Source: Oscillospiraceae bacterium
GTDB taxonomy: Bacteria > Bacillota > Clostridia > UMGS1810
Direction: 5' to 3'
DNA: 64,000 nt
Assembly (NCBI GenBank): GCA_015069095.1
Contig: SVJH01000010.1
Location: forward strand, 1-64,000
A program made the translations under genes and the position numbers. Below are positions 1 to 9,331 of this stretch, one piece after another. Under the pieces are notes generated by a model. It searched no databases, was not told the DNA's origin, and saw only the letters and a list, made by a program, of their open reading frames with translations. Position 1 is the first letter of the stretch. The number at the start of each line of letters is the position of its first letter.

Positions 1-98
1 AAACGACACAGGGCTCCGCCCTGGACCCGTTTTTAAAGTTATAGTTTTCTTTCTGGTTAAAATCCCTAACACGTACCCACGTATGGCGTTTTTTTTGT
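1..98. other. Intergenic window edge with a GC-rich hairpin
   Basis: No gene is visible. A small hairpin, CAGGG-ctccg-CCCTG, lies at about 9-23, in sequence richer in GC than its surroundings. It resembles the GC-rich hairpin (21333-21349) before one copy of the composite intergenic repeat, but the rest of that element is absent here, so membership is not claimed. Confidence 0.35.
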
Positions 99-1085
99 TT
101 ATTCTTCAAAATACTCTTGCACTTGAGTGTAATCTAAAATTGCTGCGTCAGCATTTCCTGATTTAACTTCTTCGATTGCTTCTTTAGAAGTTTCAACTAA
201 TATCAAATTGGCATTTTTTAAATTATCATCATACATTATAGTACTTTCAGCCAAAGAATTTGCTTCTGCAACAATGTATGCATCTTTAAGTGATGCAGTA
301 TCTTTGTATTTGTTTGCGTCTCCTTTTCTTATTACAACAACTTGTTTGTTTAAAATGTATGGAACTGTAAAGTCAAGATTTTCTTCTCTTTCTTCTGTTA
401 TAACAAATCCGTTCCAGATACAGTCGATATTTTTAGAGTTTAATTCCATTTCTTTTGTATCCCAGTTGATTTCAACAAATTCAGGTTCCACACCAAGTTT
501 TTCACAAACTGCTTTTGCATATTCTGTGTCAAATCCAACAAATTCGCCTTTGTCATTTGTAAAGTTTAATGGGTCGTAAACTGTGTACCCAATTACAAGT
601 TTTCCTTTTTCTTTAATATATTCAAGGTCGGATTCGCCGCTTGACCTATCTTTTGCTTCGCCAATTTCCAACAAGTTATCTGCTAAATCGTATTTTGCAG
701 CAATTTCTTTAAGTGTTCCGTCTTTGTATAGTTCTTTAGTAATTTTGTTTACTTCTGGAACAATGTCGCTGCCTTCTCTAAATCCAATTCCGTACTCTTC
801 TACTGCTAAATCAAGGCCCCTTATTACCATCAAGCCGTCATCTTTTTCATCGTCGCTACTTTTAGCATTATCATCATCTTTTTCATCTTTTTCATCTTTA
901 TTACTTTGTGAAGATGTAGTTTTTGTATCGTTATCAGAGTCATCTGAATCATCTGATTTACCAAGGTTCATTCCTATTACAAATGCAGCACTGACTAAAG
1001 TAATCACAAGTATTATTGAAAGAACTATAATCATTGCTTTTCCTTTTTTTGTTTTTTTACTGTTTTGTTGATTATTATTTTCCAT
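99..1085 (-). CDS. Membrane-tethered SBP_bac_3 solute-binding protein, segments in permuted order
   Basis: The parts of an amino-acid-type ABC transporter binding protein (SBP_bac_3) are recognisable. The ATG at 1085 is chosen because GGAGG sits five bases before it; the longer reading frame from 1106 overlaps the upstream gene. Order from the N-terminus: basic stretch, one membrane helix at about 17-39, and an acidic Asp/Ser/Lys-rich linker at about 44-84. Next comes a segment with EEYGIGFREGSD and an EVNKITKELYKDGTLKEI helix (about 95-135), which normally ends such proteins. The usual N-terminal part follows (KGKLVIGYTVYDPLNF, GFDTEYAKAV, FTVPY), and the protein stops at DYTQVQEYFEE, where the first segment would normally continue. 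There is no lipobox. It lies 13 bases behind the Nudix gene. No permease or ATPase is adjacent. Family is fairly sure; ligand unknown. Confidence 0.8.
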   Translation of the reverse strand: MENNNQQNSKKTKKGKAMIIVLSIILVITLVSAAFVIGMNLGKSDDSDDSDNDTKTTSSQSNKDEKDEKDDDNAKSSDDEKDDGLMVIRGLDLAVEEYGIGFREGSDIVPEVNKITKELYKDGTLKEIAAKYDLADNLLEIGEAKDRSSGESDLEYIKEKGKLVIGYTVYDPLNFTNDKGEFVGFDTEYAKAVCEKLGVEPEFVEINWDTKEMELNSKNIDCIWNGFVITEEREENLDFTVPYILNKQVVVIRKGDANKYKDTASLKDAYIVAEANSLAESTIMYDDNLKNANLILVETSKEAIEEVKSGNADAAILDYTQVQEYFEE

Positions 1086-1098
1086 TTCTGCCTCCGTT

Positions 1099-1719
1099 TT
1101 AATCAAATTCTATTTGCCAGTTTATATCGTCTTTTGCATCAAAACACATTTTGATTTGCTCTTTTGTAGTTTTACTTTCTGCCAGTGGCGGAAGATTATC
1201 AAGCGAAAAATATCCGCTTCCAAGTGTTTCAATATTTTCTTTAAACTCACCGCTTATGTATGTGCAAAGTACAAAAACTTTGCATATGTTATGAATGAAA
1301 GTGCCTTTGTTTCGCTTGTTGCGGTCATGTAGTGCAATTACTCTTTCGGCTTTAACTTTAACTCCTGCTTCTTCATATGCTTCTTTTTCAACATTTGTCT
1401 TAACAGATTGCATCTCATCAACCCATCCGCCAGGAAGTGCCCAAAGTCCGTCATCTTCTTTTACAAGAAGAATTTTGTTGCCTTCAAAAATTGCAGCTCT
1501 TGTTTCAATTTTTGGTGTTTGGAACCCTTTTTCATTGCAGAATAAATCTTTAACTGTTTCTATTGGAATTTCTGTTTTGTGCGATACTATTTCTGCAGAA
1601 ATTTCTCTTATCCTTTCAAATCGTTCAATATCAAATTTATCCTTTGAGTAGGCAAGTCCTGCCTGTGCTAAAAACTGAAGTTCTCTTGCCCAGTCAAGCC
1701 ATAAATTATACTTATCCAT
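1099..1719 (-). CDS. Nudix hydrolase with N-terminal accessory domain
   Basis: A 206-residue cytosolic hydrolase of the type with a helical N-terminal domain before the Nudix fold (ADP-ribose or nucleoside-diphosphate-linked substrates in characterised relatives). The Nudix box is at about residues 112-135: GGWVDEMQS, then KEAYEEAGV. The EEAGV half is canonical. The first half has the GGW form typical of this subgroup and lacks the usual glutamate. The start is preceded by GAGGG. It is the first gene of a two-gene operon with the binding protein and has a promoter at 1752-1780. The substrate cannot be read from sequence. Confidence 0.87.
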   Translation of the reverse strand: MDKYNLWLDWARELQFLAQAGLAYSKDKFDIERFERIREISAEIVSHKTEIPIETVKDLFCNEKGFQTPKIETRAAIFEGNKILLVKEDDGLWALPGGWVDEMQSVKTNVEKEAYEEAGVKVKAERVIALHDRNKRNKGTFIHNICKVFVLCTYISGEFKENIETLGSGYFSLDNLPPLAESKTTKEQIKMCFDAKDDINWQIEFD

Positions 1720-1751
1720 TTTCAGCCCTCATATCTTTTAGTTTTGCTTTT

Positions 1752-1780
1752 ATAATAGCACGTTTTTTTTGCTAAATCAA
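1752..1780 (-). promoter_or_regulatory. Sigma-A-type promoter for the Nudix operon
   Basis: On the minus strand TTGATT (1775-1780) is followed by a 17-base spacer and TATTAT (1752-1757), upstream of the Nudix start. It is divergent from the promoter at 1792-1820. Confidence 0.65.
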
Positions 1781-1791
1781 CACTCAATTTG

Positions 1792-1820
1792 TTGACTTTT
1801 GCTATTATTAGTAGTAAAAT
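1792..1820 (+). promoter_or_regulatory. Sigma-A-type promoter for trmN6-rsmI-polC
   Basis: TTGACT (1792-1797), 17-base spacer, TAAAAT (1815-1820), about 50 bases before the ATG at 1870. Confidence 0.7.
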
Positions 1821-1869
1821 AAATATTATAATATAATGGCAGGAAATTATCTTTTTTGGAGACATAAAT

Positions 1870-2592
1870 ATGGAAAGAATAGATGATTTAGGTGTAAATA
1901 ATTTAAAACTTATACAAAACAGCGATTATTTTTGTTTTGGCACAGATGCAGTACTTCTTGCAAATTTTGCTACTGTTAAACCCAATTCATCAGTTGTTGA
2001 TTTATGCACGGGAAACGGCATTATTCCGTTTCTTTTGTACGGAAAAACAAATGCAAAAAAAATTACAGGAATTGAAATTCAAAAAGAAAATTACTCTCTT
2101 GCAAAAAGAAGCGTAGAACTAAATAACGCATCGGACAGAGTAAATTTTATTTTAGATGATGCAAAAAATATAGAAAATTACTTTGAAAGAGAAAGTGTTG
2201 GAACTGTTACTTGCAATCCTCCGTATATGGAAGGAAACTGGGGATTTATAAGTCCTAATGATTTAAAAGCAATTGCAAGACATGAACTTTACATAAATAT
2301 TGATGATGTTGTGTGTATTAGTGCATATCTTTTGAAATTCGGAGGATACTTGTCGCTCATTCATAAAAGCGACCGACTTTGTGATATAATTTGCGCAATG
2401 CGAAAATACAACATTGAACCAAAAAGAATAAGATTTGTTCATTCGCATATTTTTGATGCACCAAAACTTGTTTTGGTAGAGGGCATAAAAGGTGCCAAAA
2501 AATCACTTAAAATTTTAAATCCTTTATGTATTTACAATGATGACGGAACATACACTGACGAAGTTAAAAAACTTTACGATGGAGAAAAATAA
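1870..2592 (+). CDS. trmN6: TrmN6/YabB-like tRNA adenine-N6 methyltransferase
   Basis: A SAM-dependent methyltransferase of the tRNA1(Val) A37 N6-methylase type (YabB/TrmN6), 240 residues. Near the N-terminus LIQNSDYFCFGTDAVLLANF matches the family's entry motif. A SAM-binding stretch, VVDLCTGNGIIPFLL, follows, and the amino-methylating NPPY motif lies at about residue 116 (CNPPYMEG). Its stop is one base before the start of rsmI, as in the Bacillus yabB-yabC pair, which supports the call. The RBS is TTGGAG, about 8 bases upstream. The modified tRNA itself is inferred from the family. Confidence 0.87.
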   Translation: MERIDDLGVNNLKLIQNSDYFCFGTDAVLLANFATVKPNSSVVDLCTGNGIIPFLLYGKTNAKKITGIEIQKENYSLAKRSVELNNASDRVNFILDDAKNIENYFERESVGTVTCNPPYMEGNWGFISPNDLKAIARHELYINIDDVVCISAYLLKFGGYLSLIHKSDRLCDIICAMRKYNIEPKRIRFVHSHIFDAPKLVLVEGIKGAKKSLKILNPLCIYNDDGTYTDEVKKLYDGEK

Positions 2593-2593
2593 T

Positions 2594-3445
2594 ATGGAAT
2601 ACGGAAAACTATATCTTTGTGCTACACCGATTGGAAATCTTGATGATATAACATATAGAACACTGGAAACACTTAAAATGGTTGATTTAATAGCGTGTGA
2701 AGACACAAGATATTCAAAAAAACTTCTTAATCATTTTGAAATATCAAAGCCACTTACAAGTTACTTTGAACACAACAAAATTGAAAAAGGTCTTGTGATT
2801 ATAGAAGAACTTAAAAAAGGAAAAAATGTGGCACTTATTACAGATGCAGGAACACCTGCAATATCGGACCCCGGCGAAGATTTGGTAAGACAGTGTGCCG
2901 ACGAGAAAATAGATGTAGTACCAATTCCGGGATGTGTTGCATTTGTAAATGCTCTTATTGTATCGGGTCTTCCTACGGGAAGATTTACATTTGAAGGTTT
3001 TTTGAGTGTTAACAGAAAAAACAGAATGAAGCATTTAGAAGATGTAAAAGATGATGTAAGAACACTTATTTTTTACGAAGCACCTCACAAACTTTTAAAA
3101 ACGCTTAAAGATATGTTTGCTTATTTTGGCAACAGAAAAATAGCCTTGGTAAGAGAACTTACAAAACTACACGAAGAAGTAAAAAGAACGACATTTGAAG
3201 AAGCAATAGTGTATTACGAAGAAAATCAGCCAAAAGGCGAATTTGTGCTTGTTATAGAAGGCAAAAATGAAGAAGAGATAATAGAAGAAAAATCAAAAGA
3301 ATACGATAGTATTCCGCTTGCAGAACACGTAGATTTACTCATAAAAGACGGGATGGATAAAAAAAGTGCAATTAAAGAAGTTGCAATCCTTAGAAATATG
3401 AGCAAACGTGATGTTTACAATTTATACGAAAATGAAAGAGATTGA
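2594..3445 (+). CDS. rsmI: 16S rRNA (cytidine-1402-2'-O)-methyltransferase RsmI
   Basis: A tetrapyrrole-methylase-fold enzyme that 2'-O-methylates C1402 in the decoding centre. The N-terminus GKLYLCATPIGNLDDIT is the family signature. ACEDTRYSKKLLNHF, LITDAGTPAISDPGE and VPIPGCVAFVNALIVSGLP follow in the expected order. The ATG at 2594 is preferred over upstream in-frame ATGs because GGAGA lies 9 bases before it and the protein then begins just before the conserved strand. At 283 residues it has normal family length. It is the middle gene of a compact housekeeping run. Confidence 0.95.
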   Translation: MEYGKLYLCATPIGNLDDITYRTLETLKMVDLIACEDTRYSKKLLNHFEISKPLTSYFEHNKIEKGLVIIEELKKGKNVALITDAGTPAISDPGEDLVRQCADEKIDVVPIPGCVAFVNALIVSGLPTGRFTFEGFLSVNRKNRMKHLEDVKDDVRTLIFYEAPHKLLKTLKDMFAYFGNRKIALVRELTKLHEEVKRTTFEEAIVYYEENQPKGEFVLVIEGKNEEEIIEEKSKEYDSIPLAEHVDLLIKDGMDKKSAIKEVAILRNMSKRDVYNLYENERD

Positions 3446-3454
3446 GGTAAAAAT

Positions 3455-6400
3455 ATGCCAGATTTAAATCTTGGGGATATATTTACAAGTGTAAATGTTC
3501 CTATTCCGCTTAAAGATATAAAGGTTTTAAGTGTTAATGCCAATAAAGAAGAAAAAAGCGTAAGTGTAGTTATACTTACAAAAAAAGTAATCGAATATGC
3601 AATTATTGAAAATTACAAAGAAGAAGTAAAGAGGGCAGAAAACCTTAACAGCCTTGTTATAAAACTTAAATACGATAATGTTAAACTCGAAGAAATTGCA
3701 GGCAAAAAGTATTTTGAAAATCTTATGTTTTATGTAAATACTTTATCGCCGGGTACAGATAACCTTTTTATAGACAGCGATTGGGAATACGAAAACGGCA
3801 AAATAACCGTAAGATGCAAAAACGGTTTGGAAATGATAAATGCAACACACTGTAAAGATTTAATTAAAAAACTTGTACTTGCTCAGGTTGGTCAAAATGT
3901 TGAAGTTGAGTTTATTGATGAATACGATGTCGAAAAATATTTAAAACAAAGGCAGGAAATTGTAGATTCATTCGAGCCTATTGTTGTTCCAGTAAGGGAT
4001 GAAATAAAATACGAAATGGAAAATGGCGAAGAAGATAAAGACGCTATTATTTACGGAAAATACATATTTGAAAAACCTGTAAAAATTTCAAGAATTACAA
4101 ATGACACGACGTACGCAGTTGTTGAAGGCGAAATTTTTTCACTTGAAGATAGAGAAACAAAATCTGGAAGAATTATAGTTTCGTATTGCATTACAGACCT
4201 TTCAAGTTCGTATAACGTTAAAATGTTTCTTACAAAAAAGAAATATGAAGAACTAAAAAACAGCGGATTTAAAAATGGTATATATGCAAAAATCAGCGGT
4301 GGAGTTGAATATGACGAATACTCCAAAGAAATGGTGATTATTGCTAAAAATATAAATAAAGCCGAAAAAGTAGTAAGAAGCGATAATGCCGAAAGAAAAA
4401 GAGTAGAACTTCATATGCACACAAAAATGAGTGCAATGGATGGTATGACAGATGTTAAAACACTTATAGCAAAAGCAGCAGAGTGGGGACATAAGGCAGT
4501 TGCAGTTACAGACCACGGAAACGTTCAGGCATTTCCTGATGCAGCGATTGCGGCATCAAAAAACGGAATAAAAGTAATTTACGGTGTTGAATGTTATCTT
4601 GTAAGCGACAGTCTGCAAATTGTATACAACACAAAAGATATTACAACAGACGGAGAATTTATAGTATTTGATATTGAAACAACAGGGCTTAATCCAGCAA
4701 CAGATACAATTACGGAAATTGGTGCTGTAAGAGTTAAAGATAAACAGGTTTTAGATGTATTCCAGACATTTGTAAATCCAGAAAGAAAAATACCTAAAAA
4801 CATTGTTGAACTTACAGGTATTACAGATGAAATGGTTGCAGATGCACCAAAAATAGATGAGGCGCTTGAAAGTTTTTATGAGTTTGTAGGCGATGCGGCA
4901 CTTGTTGCGCATAATGCAACATTTGATACAGGTTTTATAAAAGCGGCTGCATCGAAGTGTAATATGGATTTTAACTTCTGTTTTATCGATACTGTTGAAT
5001 TTTCAAGAGCATTACTTAAAAACCAGGTTAAAAATCACAAACTAAATACACTTGCGGCATATCTTAACATAAGTTTGGAAAATCATCACAGAGCAAGTGA
5101 TGATGCAACAGCAACAGCGCATATTTTTATAAAACTTATAGAAATGACTGAGGAAAAAGGCATTTATAATATTTCTCAGTTCAATACAGATTTTGCAAAA
5201 GATGCTGACGAAAAAAATCAGAAAACGCATCATGCAATAATACTTGTTAAAAACTATACAGGTCTTAAAAACTTATATCACATTATTTCAAAATCACATC
5301 TTGACCATTTTTATAAAAGACCAAGAGTGCCAAAAAGCCTTCTTAATGAGTACCGTGAGGGACTCCTTTTAGGCTCAGCGTGTGAGGCCGGTGAACTTTA
5401 TAGCGCCATTATTGACGGAAAGCCTTTTGGCGAAATAATGAACATCATAAAATATTATGATTATCTTGAAATTCAACCGCTTGGAAACAACCAGTTTTTA
5501 ATTGATAATGGCAGAGTTTCAAGTGAAATGGATTTAAAACAGATAAATAAAAACATAATTGAATGGGGAAAAAGAAATAATAAACTTACAGTTGCAACTT
5601 GCGACGTTCACTTTTTAAATCCCGAAGACGAAGTTTTCAGAAGAATACTTATGGCAGGTCAAGGGTTTTCAGATGCAGACAATCAGGCACCACTATATTT
5701 TAGAACAACCGAAGAAATGCTTGAAGAATTTAAGTATCTTGGCGATGCACTTGCCGAGGAAGTTGTTATTGACAATCCAAATAAAATAAGCGATATGTGC
5801 GAAGAGATTCTTCCTGTTCCTGATGAAACCGCACCGCCTGTTATTGACGGAAGTGATGATGAACTTAGAGACAGCACAATGTCAAAGGCATACGAACTAT
5901 ATGGAGAAGATTTACATCCGATAATTAAAGACAGAATTGATGCTGAACTTACATCAATTATTGATAATGGATATTCTGTTCTTTATATTATTGCGAGACG
6001 TCTTGTGCAAAAATCATTAAGTGATGGATACCTTGTTGGTTCAAGGGGTTCTGTTGGTTCATCTTTTGTTGCATTCCTTTCGGGAATAACAGAAGTTAAC
6101 TCACTTGCAGCACATTACATTTGTAAAAAGTGTAAATATTTAGAATTTAATAAAGACCCGAAATATTCTTGCGGATTTGACCTTCCAAAGAAAAAATGCC
6201 CTGTTTGTGGCGAGGAACTTACAGGAGATGGCCACGATATTCCGTTTGAAACTTTCCTTGGATTTGGCGGCGGTAAAGAGCCAGATATTGACCTTAACTT
6301 CTCGGGTGATTATCAGAGTGTTGCCCATAAGTATACAGAAGAACTTTTTGGCGAAGGGTACGTTTTCAGGGCAGGTACAATAGGTACAATTGCCGAAAAA

Positions 6401-7708
6401 ACTGCATACGGATTTGTTAAAAAATACTTTGAGTCAAAAGGCATAAGTGTGTGTAGTGCGGAAATCAATCGTCTTGTGCAAGGATGCGCAGGTGTTAAAA
6501 GAACAACAGGACAGCATCCTGGCGGTGTAATGATAGTACCGCGAACAAGAGATGTTCATGAATTTACACCTATTCAGTACCCTGCAGATGATTCGTCGAG
6601 CGGAACAATTACAACACACTTTGATTATCACTCAATCAGCGGACGTCTTTTAAAACTTGATATACTCGGACACGACGACCCGACCGTTATAAGAATGCTC
6701 GAAGACCTTACAAAAACAAACGCGAGAGAAATTCCGTTTTCTGATGAAAAGGTTATGAGTCTTTTCCATTCAACCGAGGCGCTTGGTGTTAAAAGTGAAG
6801 ATATCAACAGTGTTGTAGGAACGTATGCGGTTCCTGAATTTGGTACAAACTTTGTAAGAAAGATGCTTGTTGATACAAAACCAAGTACATTTGCAGAAAT
6901 TGTTCGTATTTCAGGACTTTCTCACGGAACAGACGTTTGGCTTAACAATGCGCAGGACCTTATTACATCGGGAACTACAACACTTAGCGAAGCAATCTGT
7001 ACGCGTGATGACATTATGCTTTACCTTATATCAAAAGGAGTAGAGCCGAAAATGTCGTTTAAAATAATGGAAAGTGTAAGAAAAGGTAAAGGCTTAAACG
7101 ACGAATGGGAAGCGGCAATGAGGGAAAATAATGTTCCCCAGTGGTATATTGATTCTTGTAAAAAAATTAAATATATGTTCCCTAAAGCGCATGCTGTTGC
7201 ATATGTTACAATGGCATATAGAATTGCGTGGTACAAAGTTAATTATCCTAAAGAGTTTTACTCAACCTACTTTACAGTAAGGGCAGACGACTTTGATGCA
7301 CAGATGATGATAAACGGAAGAGAAACAGTTCTTGAAAATATAGCAATGCTTGAAGCAAAAGGAAATGCAATTTCAGCAAAAGAAAAAAACGTACTTACAA
7401 TACTTGAAGTATGTAACGAGATGTATTCAAGAGGACTTAAATTTTTACCTATACACGTTTATACATCGGAAGCATTTAAGTTTGTTCCAACAGAAGAAGG
7501 TATAGTACCACCGCTAAATGCAATTGCGGGACTTGGAACAAATGCTGCACTTAGCATTGTTGAAGAAAGAGACAAAAAACAATTTACAACAATAGATGAC
7601 CTTACAGAAAGAGCAAAAGTAAATAAAACTGTTATTGCTGTTATGAAAGAGCAAGGATGCCTTGACGGAATACCAAACAGCAACCAGATGAGTTTTTTTG
7701 ATATGTAA
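3455..7708 (+). CDS. polC: DNA polymerase III alpha subunit, PolC type
   Basis: The Gram-positive replicative polymerase, 1417 residues, full length for PolC. It has an N-terminal region and an OB-like segment. The PHP domain (VELHMHTKMSAMDG, about 316) is interrupted by a DEDD 3'-5' exonuclease (FIVFDIETTGLNP, about 402; HNATFDTGF; HRASDDATATA). A four-cysteine zinc site follows (CKKCKY ... CPVCGEE), and the palm motif PDIDLNFSGDYQ at about 943 carries catalytic aspartates. The helix-hairpin and C-terminal beta-binding-like end (NQMSFFDM) is intact. The start follows GAGGT. PolC marks the window as Firmicute or a close relative. Confidence 0.98.
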   Translation: MPDLNLGDIFTSVNVPIPLKDIKVLSVNANKEEKSVSVVILTKKVIEYAIIENYKEEVKRAENLNSLVIKLKYDNVKLEEIAGKKYFENLMFYVNTLSPGTDNLFIDSDWEYENGKITVRCKNGLEMINATHCKDLIKKLVLAQVGQNVEVEFIDEYDVEKYLKQRQEIVDSFEPIVVPVRDEIKYEMENGEEDKDAIIYGKYIFEKPVKISRITNDTTYAVVEGEIFSLEDRETKSGRIIVSYCITDLSSSYNVKMFLTKKKYEELKNSGFKNGIYAKISGGVEYDEYSKEMVIIAKNINKAEKVVRSDNAERKRVELHMHTKMSAMDGMTDVKTLIAKAAEWGHKAVAVTDHGNVQAFPDAAIAASKNGIKVIYGVECYLVSDSLQIVYNTKDITTDGEFIVFDIETTGLNPATDTITEIGAVRVKDKQVLDVFQTFVNPERKIPKNIVELTGITDEMVADAPKIDEALESFYEFVGDAALVAHNATFDTGFIKAAASKCNMDFNFCFIDTVEFSRALLKNQVKNHKLNTLAAYLNISLENHHRASDDATATAHIFIKLIEMTEEKGIYNISQFNTDFAKDADEKNQKTHHAIILVKNYTGLKNLYHIISKSHLDHFYKRPRVPKSLLNEYREGLLLGSACEAGELYSAIIDGKPFGEIMNIIKYYDYLEIQPLGNNQFLIDNGRVSSEMDLKQINKNIIEWGKRNNKLTVATCDVHFLNPEDEVFRRILMAGQGFSDADNQAPLYFRTTEEMLEEFKYLGDALAEEVVIDNPNKISDMCEEILPVPDETAPPVIDGSDDELRDSTMSKAYELYGEDLHPIIKDRIDAELTSIIDNGYSVLYIIARRLVQKSLSDGYLVGSRGSVGSSFVAFLSGITEVNSLAAHYICKKCKYLEFNKDPKYSCGFDLPKKKCPVCGEELTGDGHDIPFETFLGFGGGKEPDIDLNFSGDYQSVAHKYTEELFGEGYVFRAGTIGTIAEKTAYGFVKKYFESKGISVCSAEINRLVQGCAGVKRTTGQHPGGVMIVPRTRDVHEFTPIQYPADDSSSGTITTHFDYHSISGRLLKLDILGHDDPTVIRMLEDLTKTNAREIPFSDEKVMSLFHSTEALGVKSEDINSVVGTYAVPEFGTNFVRKMLVDTKPSTFAEIVRISGLSHGTDVWLNNAQDLITSGTTTLSEAICTRDDIMLYLISKGVEPKMSFKIMESVRKGKGLNDEWEAAMRENNVPQWYIDSCKKIKYMFPKAHAVAYVTMAYRIAWYKVNYPKEFYSTYFTVRADDFDAQMMINGRETVLENIAMLEAKGNAISAKEKNVLTILEVCNEMYSRGLKFLPIHVYTSEAFKFVPTEEGIVPPLNAIAGLGTNAALSIVEERDKKQFTTIDDLTERAKVNKTVIAVMKEQGCLDGIPNSNQMSFFDM

Positions 7709-7739
7709 AAAAGGTTAATTTTTATGTCTAAAATGGACA

Positions 7740-7768
7740 TTGGTTTTTAAAAATAAGTATGATAGAAT
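7740..7768 (+). promoter_or_regulatory. Promoter for the 7790-9244 gene pair
   Basis: TTGGTT (7740-7745), 17-base spacer, TAGAAT (7763-7768). A near-perfect dyad, TGTCTA-aaa-TGGACA, lies at about 7725-7739 just upstream of the -35 and could be an operator. Confidence 0.5.
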
Positions 7769-7789
7769 AAGATAAGGAGTCGAAAAAAT

Positions 7790-8026
7790 ATGAGTTATTC
7801 ATTAAAAAGTGTAAAAAGCTGGTACAGATTTATAAGAAATAAAGTTGGCTTTTTAGATGTTTACGACATCGCAATTCTAATAACAGGAATGTTGTCGCTT
7901 GGAATTTTAATTGGAACATTTTTTTCAAAAACAATTAAAAAATTTGCATCTATTTTTGCGTTTATAGGTGCAATCGGTTCTGTGTTTATTTTTATAAAAG
8001 TATTTTTAAAGGATACTGTTTTATAA
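7790..8026 (+). CDS. Small two-helix membrane protein, unknown function
   Basis: A 78-residue protein with a basic, aromatic N-terminus (KSVKSWYRFIRNK) and two predicted membrane helices at about 24-45 and 51-74. AAGGAG is placed correctly before the ATG. The cytosolic esterase begins 15 bases after its stop, so the two are probably cotranscribed. I do not recognise the family. Confidence 0.65.
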   Translation: MSYSLKSVKSWYRFIRNKVGFLDVYDIAILITGMLSLGILIGTFFSKTIKKFASIFAFIGAIGSVFIFIKVFLKDTVL

Positions 8027-8041
8027 AATCGGAGGCTAAAA

Positions 8042-9244
8042 ATGGAAAGTTATAAAAACACAATTGATTTTTCCTTATGGGAAGATGATGAAGTTTTATT
8101 AAAAGTTTCAGATGGTGGCGGATTTGGTGGAGATGTTACAATTATAGACGATGAAAAGTTTAAAAAATGTCTTTTGATGGACGGAATAAAACATCCGTAT
8201 GAAAGAATAAAATTTGTAACTGCCATAGAAGGCGCAACAAGTGGAAATAAATACCTTATAAAAGTATGGTTAAAACTTCCGTCTTATGCAAAAGTAGAAA
8301 AGGCAGATGCTTTAATCGGAAATATGGGACTTTTTGATATAAAGCACGAAAACAAAAAATGCTTTGAAATTTCAAAAGAATGGACAGAGTGTGAGTTTGA
8401 CTTTACGTTAAAAGATAGATTAAACTATACAATAAGTGTAGAACAGAGCGAAGAAAGTGCGAAATTTACCGACGAAATTTTAATCGGTAAAATGGAAGTT
8501 TGTCTTATTGAAGGTACAGTTTCAAAAGAAAAAGAAATAAAAGATTTATCATTTAAAGAAAGCACAAAAAACACACTGCACTTAATTGGCGATTCAATTG
8601 TAACAAAATACGGTTATGATACAATAACACGCGGATGGGGAATGTTTATCGGCGAAAATTTTGATGATGAAAAACTTATTGTAAACAATGTGGCTGTTGG
8701 CGGCTGGAGTACAAAAACATATTTAAAAACAATAGCAGGGCAAAAAAGATGGAATTACGTTAAAGACAATTTAAAAGAAGGAGATTTTGTTATAATTTCG
8801 CTTGGCATTAACGATATGTCAAATTCAAAAGAAACTGTACGCGTTACAGTTGATGAATATAAACAAAATCTTCAAAGAATGTTTGATGAGTTAAATGAAG
8901 ATGGTGTAACTATAATATTTGCAACCCCTACCATTACACTAAATGACGGAAAAATAGAAAATTTCAGACGTTGTATGGCAGATGCAATGATTGAAGTTTA
9001 TGAAAACAATAAAGACAAAGAAAATCTTTATTTAATCGATTTAAACAAACTTATGTTTGAAAGACTAAAAGAACTTGAAGAAAAAATAGGGTACGACAAA
9101 ATTCTTGAAACTTACTACTCTGTAGGTGTAGACGGATTGCCTGATACAACTCATCAAAGAGAAGCAGGCTCAAGGTACATAATTTCTTTAATTTTAGAAC
9201 TTTTAGATAAAACAGATTGCAAAATAAATAATTACATAAAATAA
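8042..9244 (+). CDS. Cytosolic SGNH (CE12-like) carbohydrate esterase with binding module
   Basis: A 400-residue protein with a beta-sandwich, CBM4/9-like N-terminal half (about 1-170). An SGNH hydrolase follows that resembles rhamnogalacturonan acetylesterases (CE12). Catalytic blocks are visible: LIGDSIV (about 180-186, nucleophile Ser), a glycine block in VAVGGWSTKTYL, GIND (about 254) and DTTHQ (about 365, Asp/His). It has no signal peptide and GGAGG before the start fixes it, so it should act inside the cell on imported acetylated oligosaccharides. The next two genes encode longer, secreted relatives. The exact ester substrate is inferred. Confidence 0.82.
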   Translation: MESYKNTIDFSLWEDDEVLLKVSDGGGFGGDVTIIDDEKFKKCLLMDGIKHPYERIKFVTAIEGATSGNKYLIKVWLKLPSYAKVEKADALIGNMGLFDIKHENKKCFEISKEWTECEFDFTLKDRLNYTISVEQSEESAKFTDEILIGKMEVCLIEGTVSKEKEIKDLSFKESTKNTLHLIGDSIVTKYGYDTITRGWGMFIGENFDDEKLIVNNVAVGGWSTKTYLKTIAGQKRWNYVKDNLKEGDFVIISLGINDMSNSKETVRVTVDEYKQNLQRMFDELNEDGVTIIFATPTITLNDGKIENFRRCMADAMIEVYENNKDKENLYLIDLNKLMFERLKELEEKIGYDKILETYYSVGVDGLPDTTHQREAGSRYIISLILELLDKTDCKINNYIK

Positions 9245-9271
9245 TTCGAAAAAGTTTCGTAGCTCAATTTG

Positions 9272-9300
9272 TTGACATAAGACTTATATGAATTTATAAT
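9272..9300 (+). promoter_or_regulatory. Consensus sigma-A promoter
   Basis: TTGACA (9272-9277), exactly 17 bases, TATAAT (9295-9300): a perfect match to the vegetative consensus, driving the secreted esterase at 9332. Confidence 0.85.
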
Positions 9301-9331
9301 AAATGTAACTAATACCAAAGGGGAAGTAAAA

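Noticed and set aside
1-98. Fifth copy of the composite repeat at the window start
   Set aside because: Only a GC-rich hairpin is present; the conserved tail and terminal hairpin are absent.
583-1071. Plus-strand open frames opposite the binding protein and Nudix gene
   Set aside because: Low-complexity Ser/Phe-rich translations with no RBS; shadows of the minus-strand genes.
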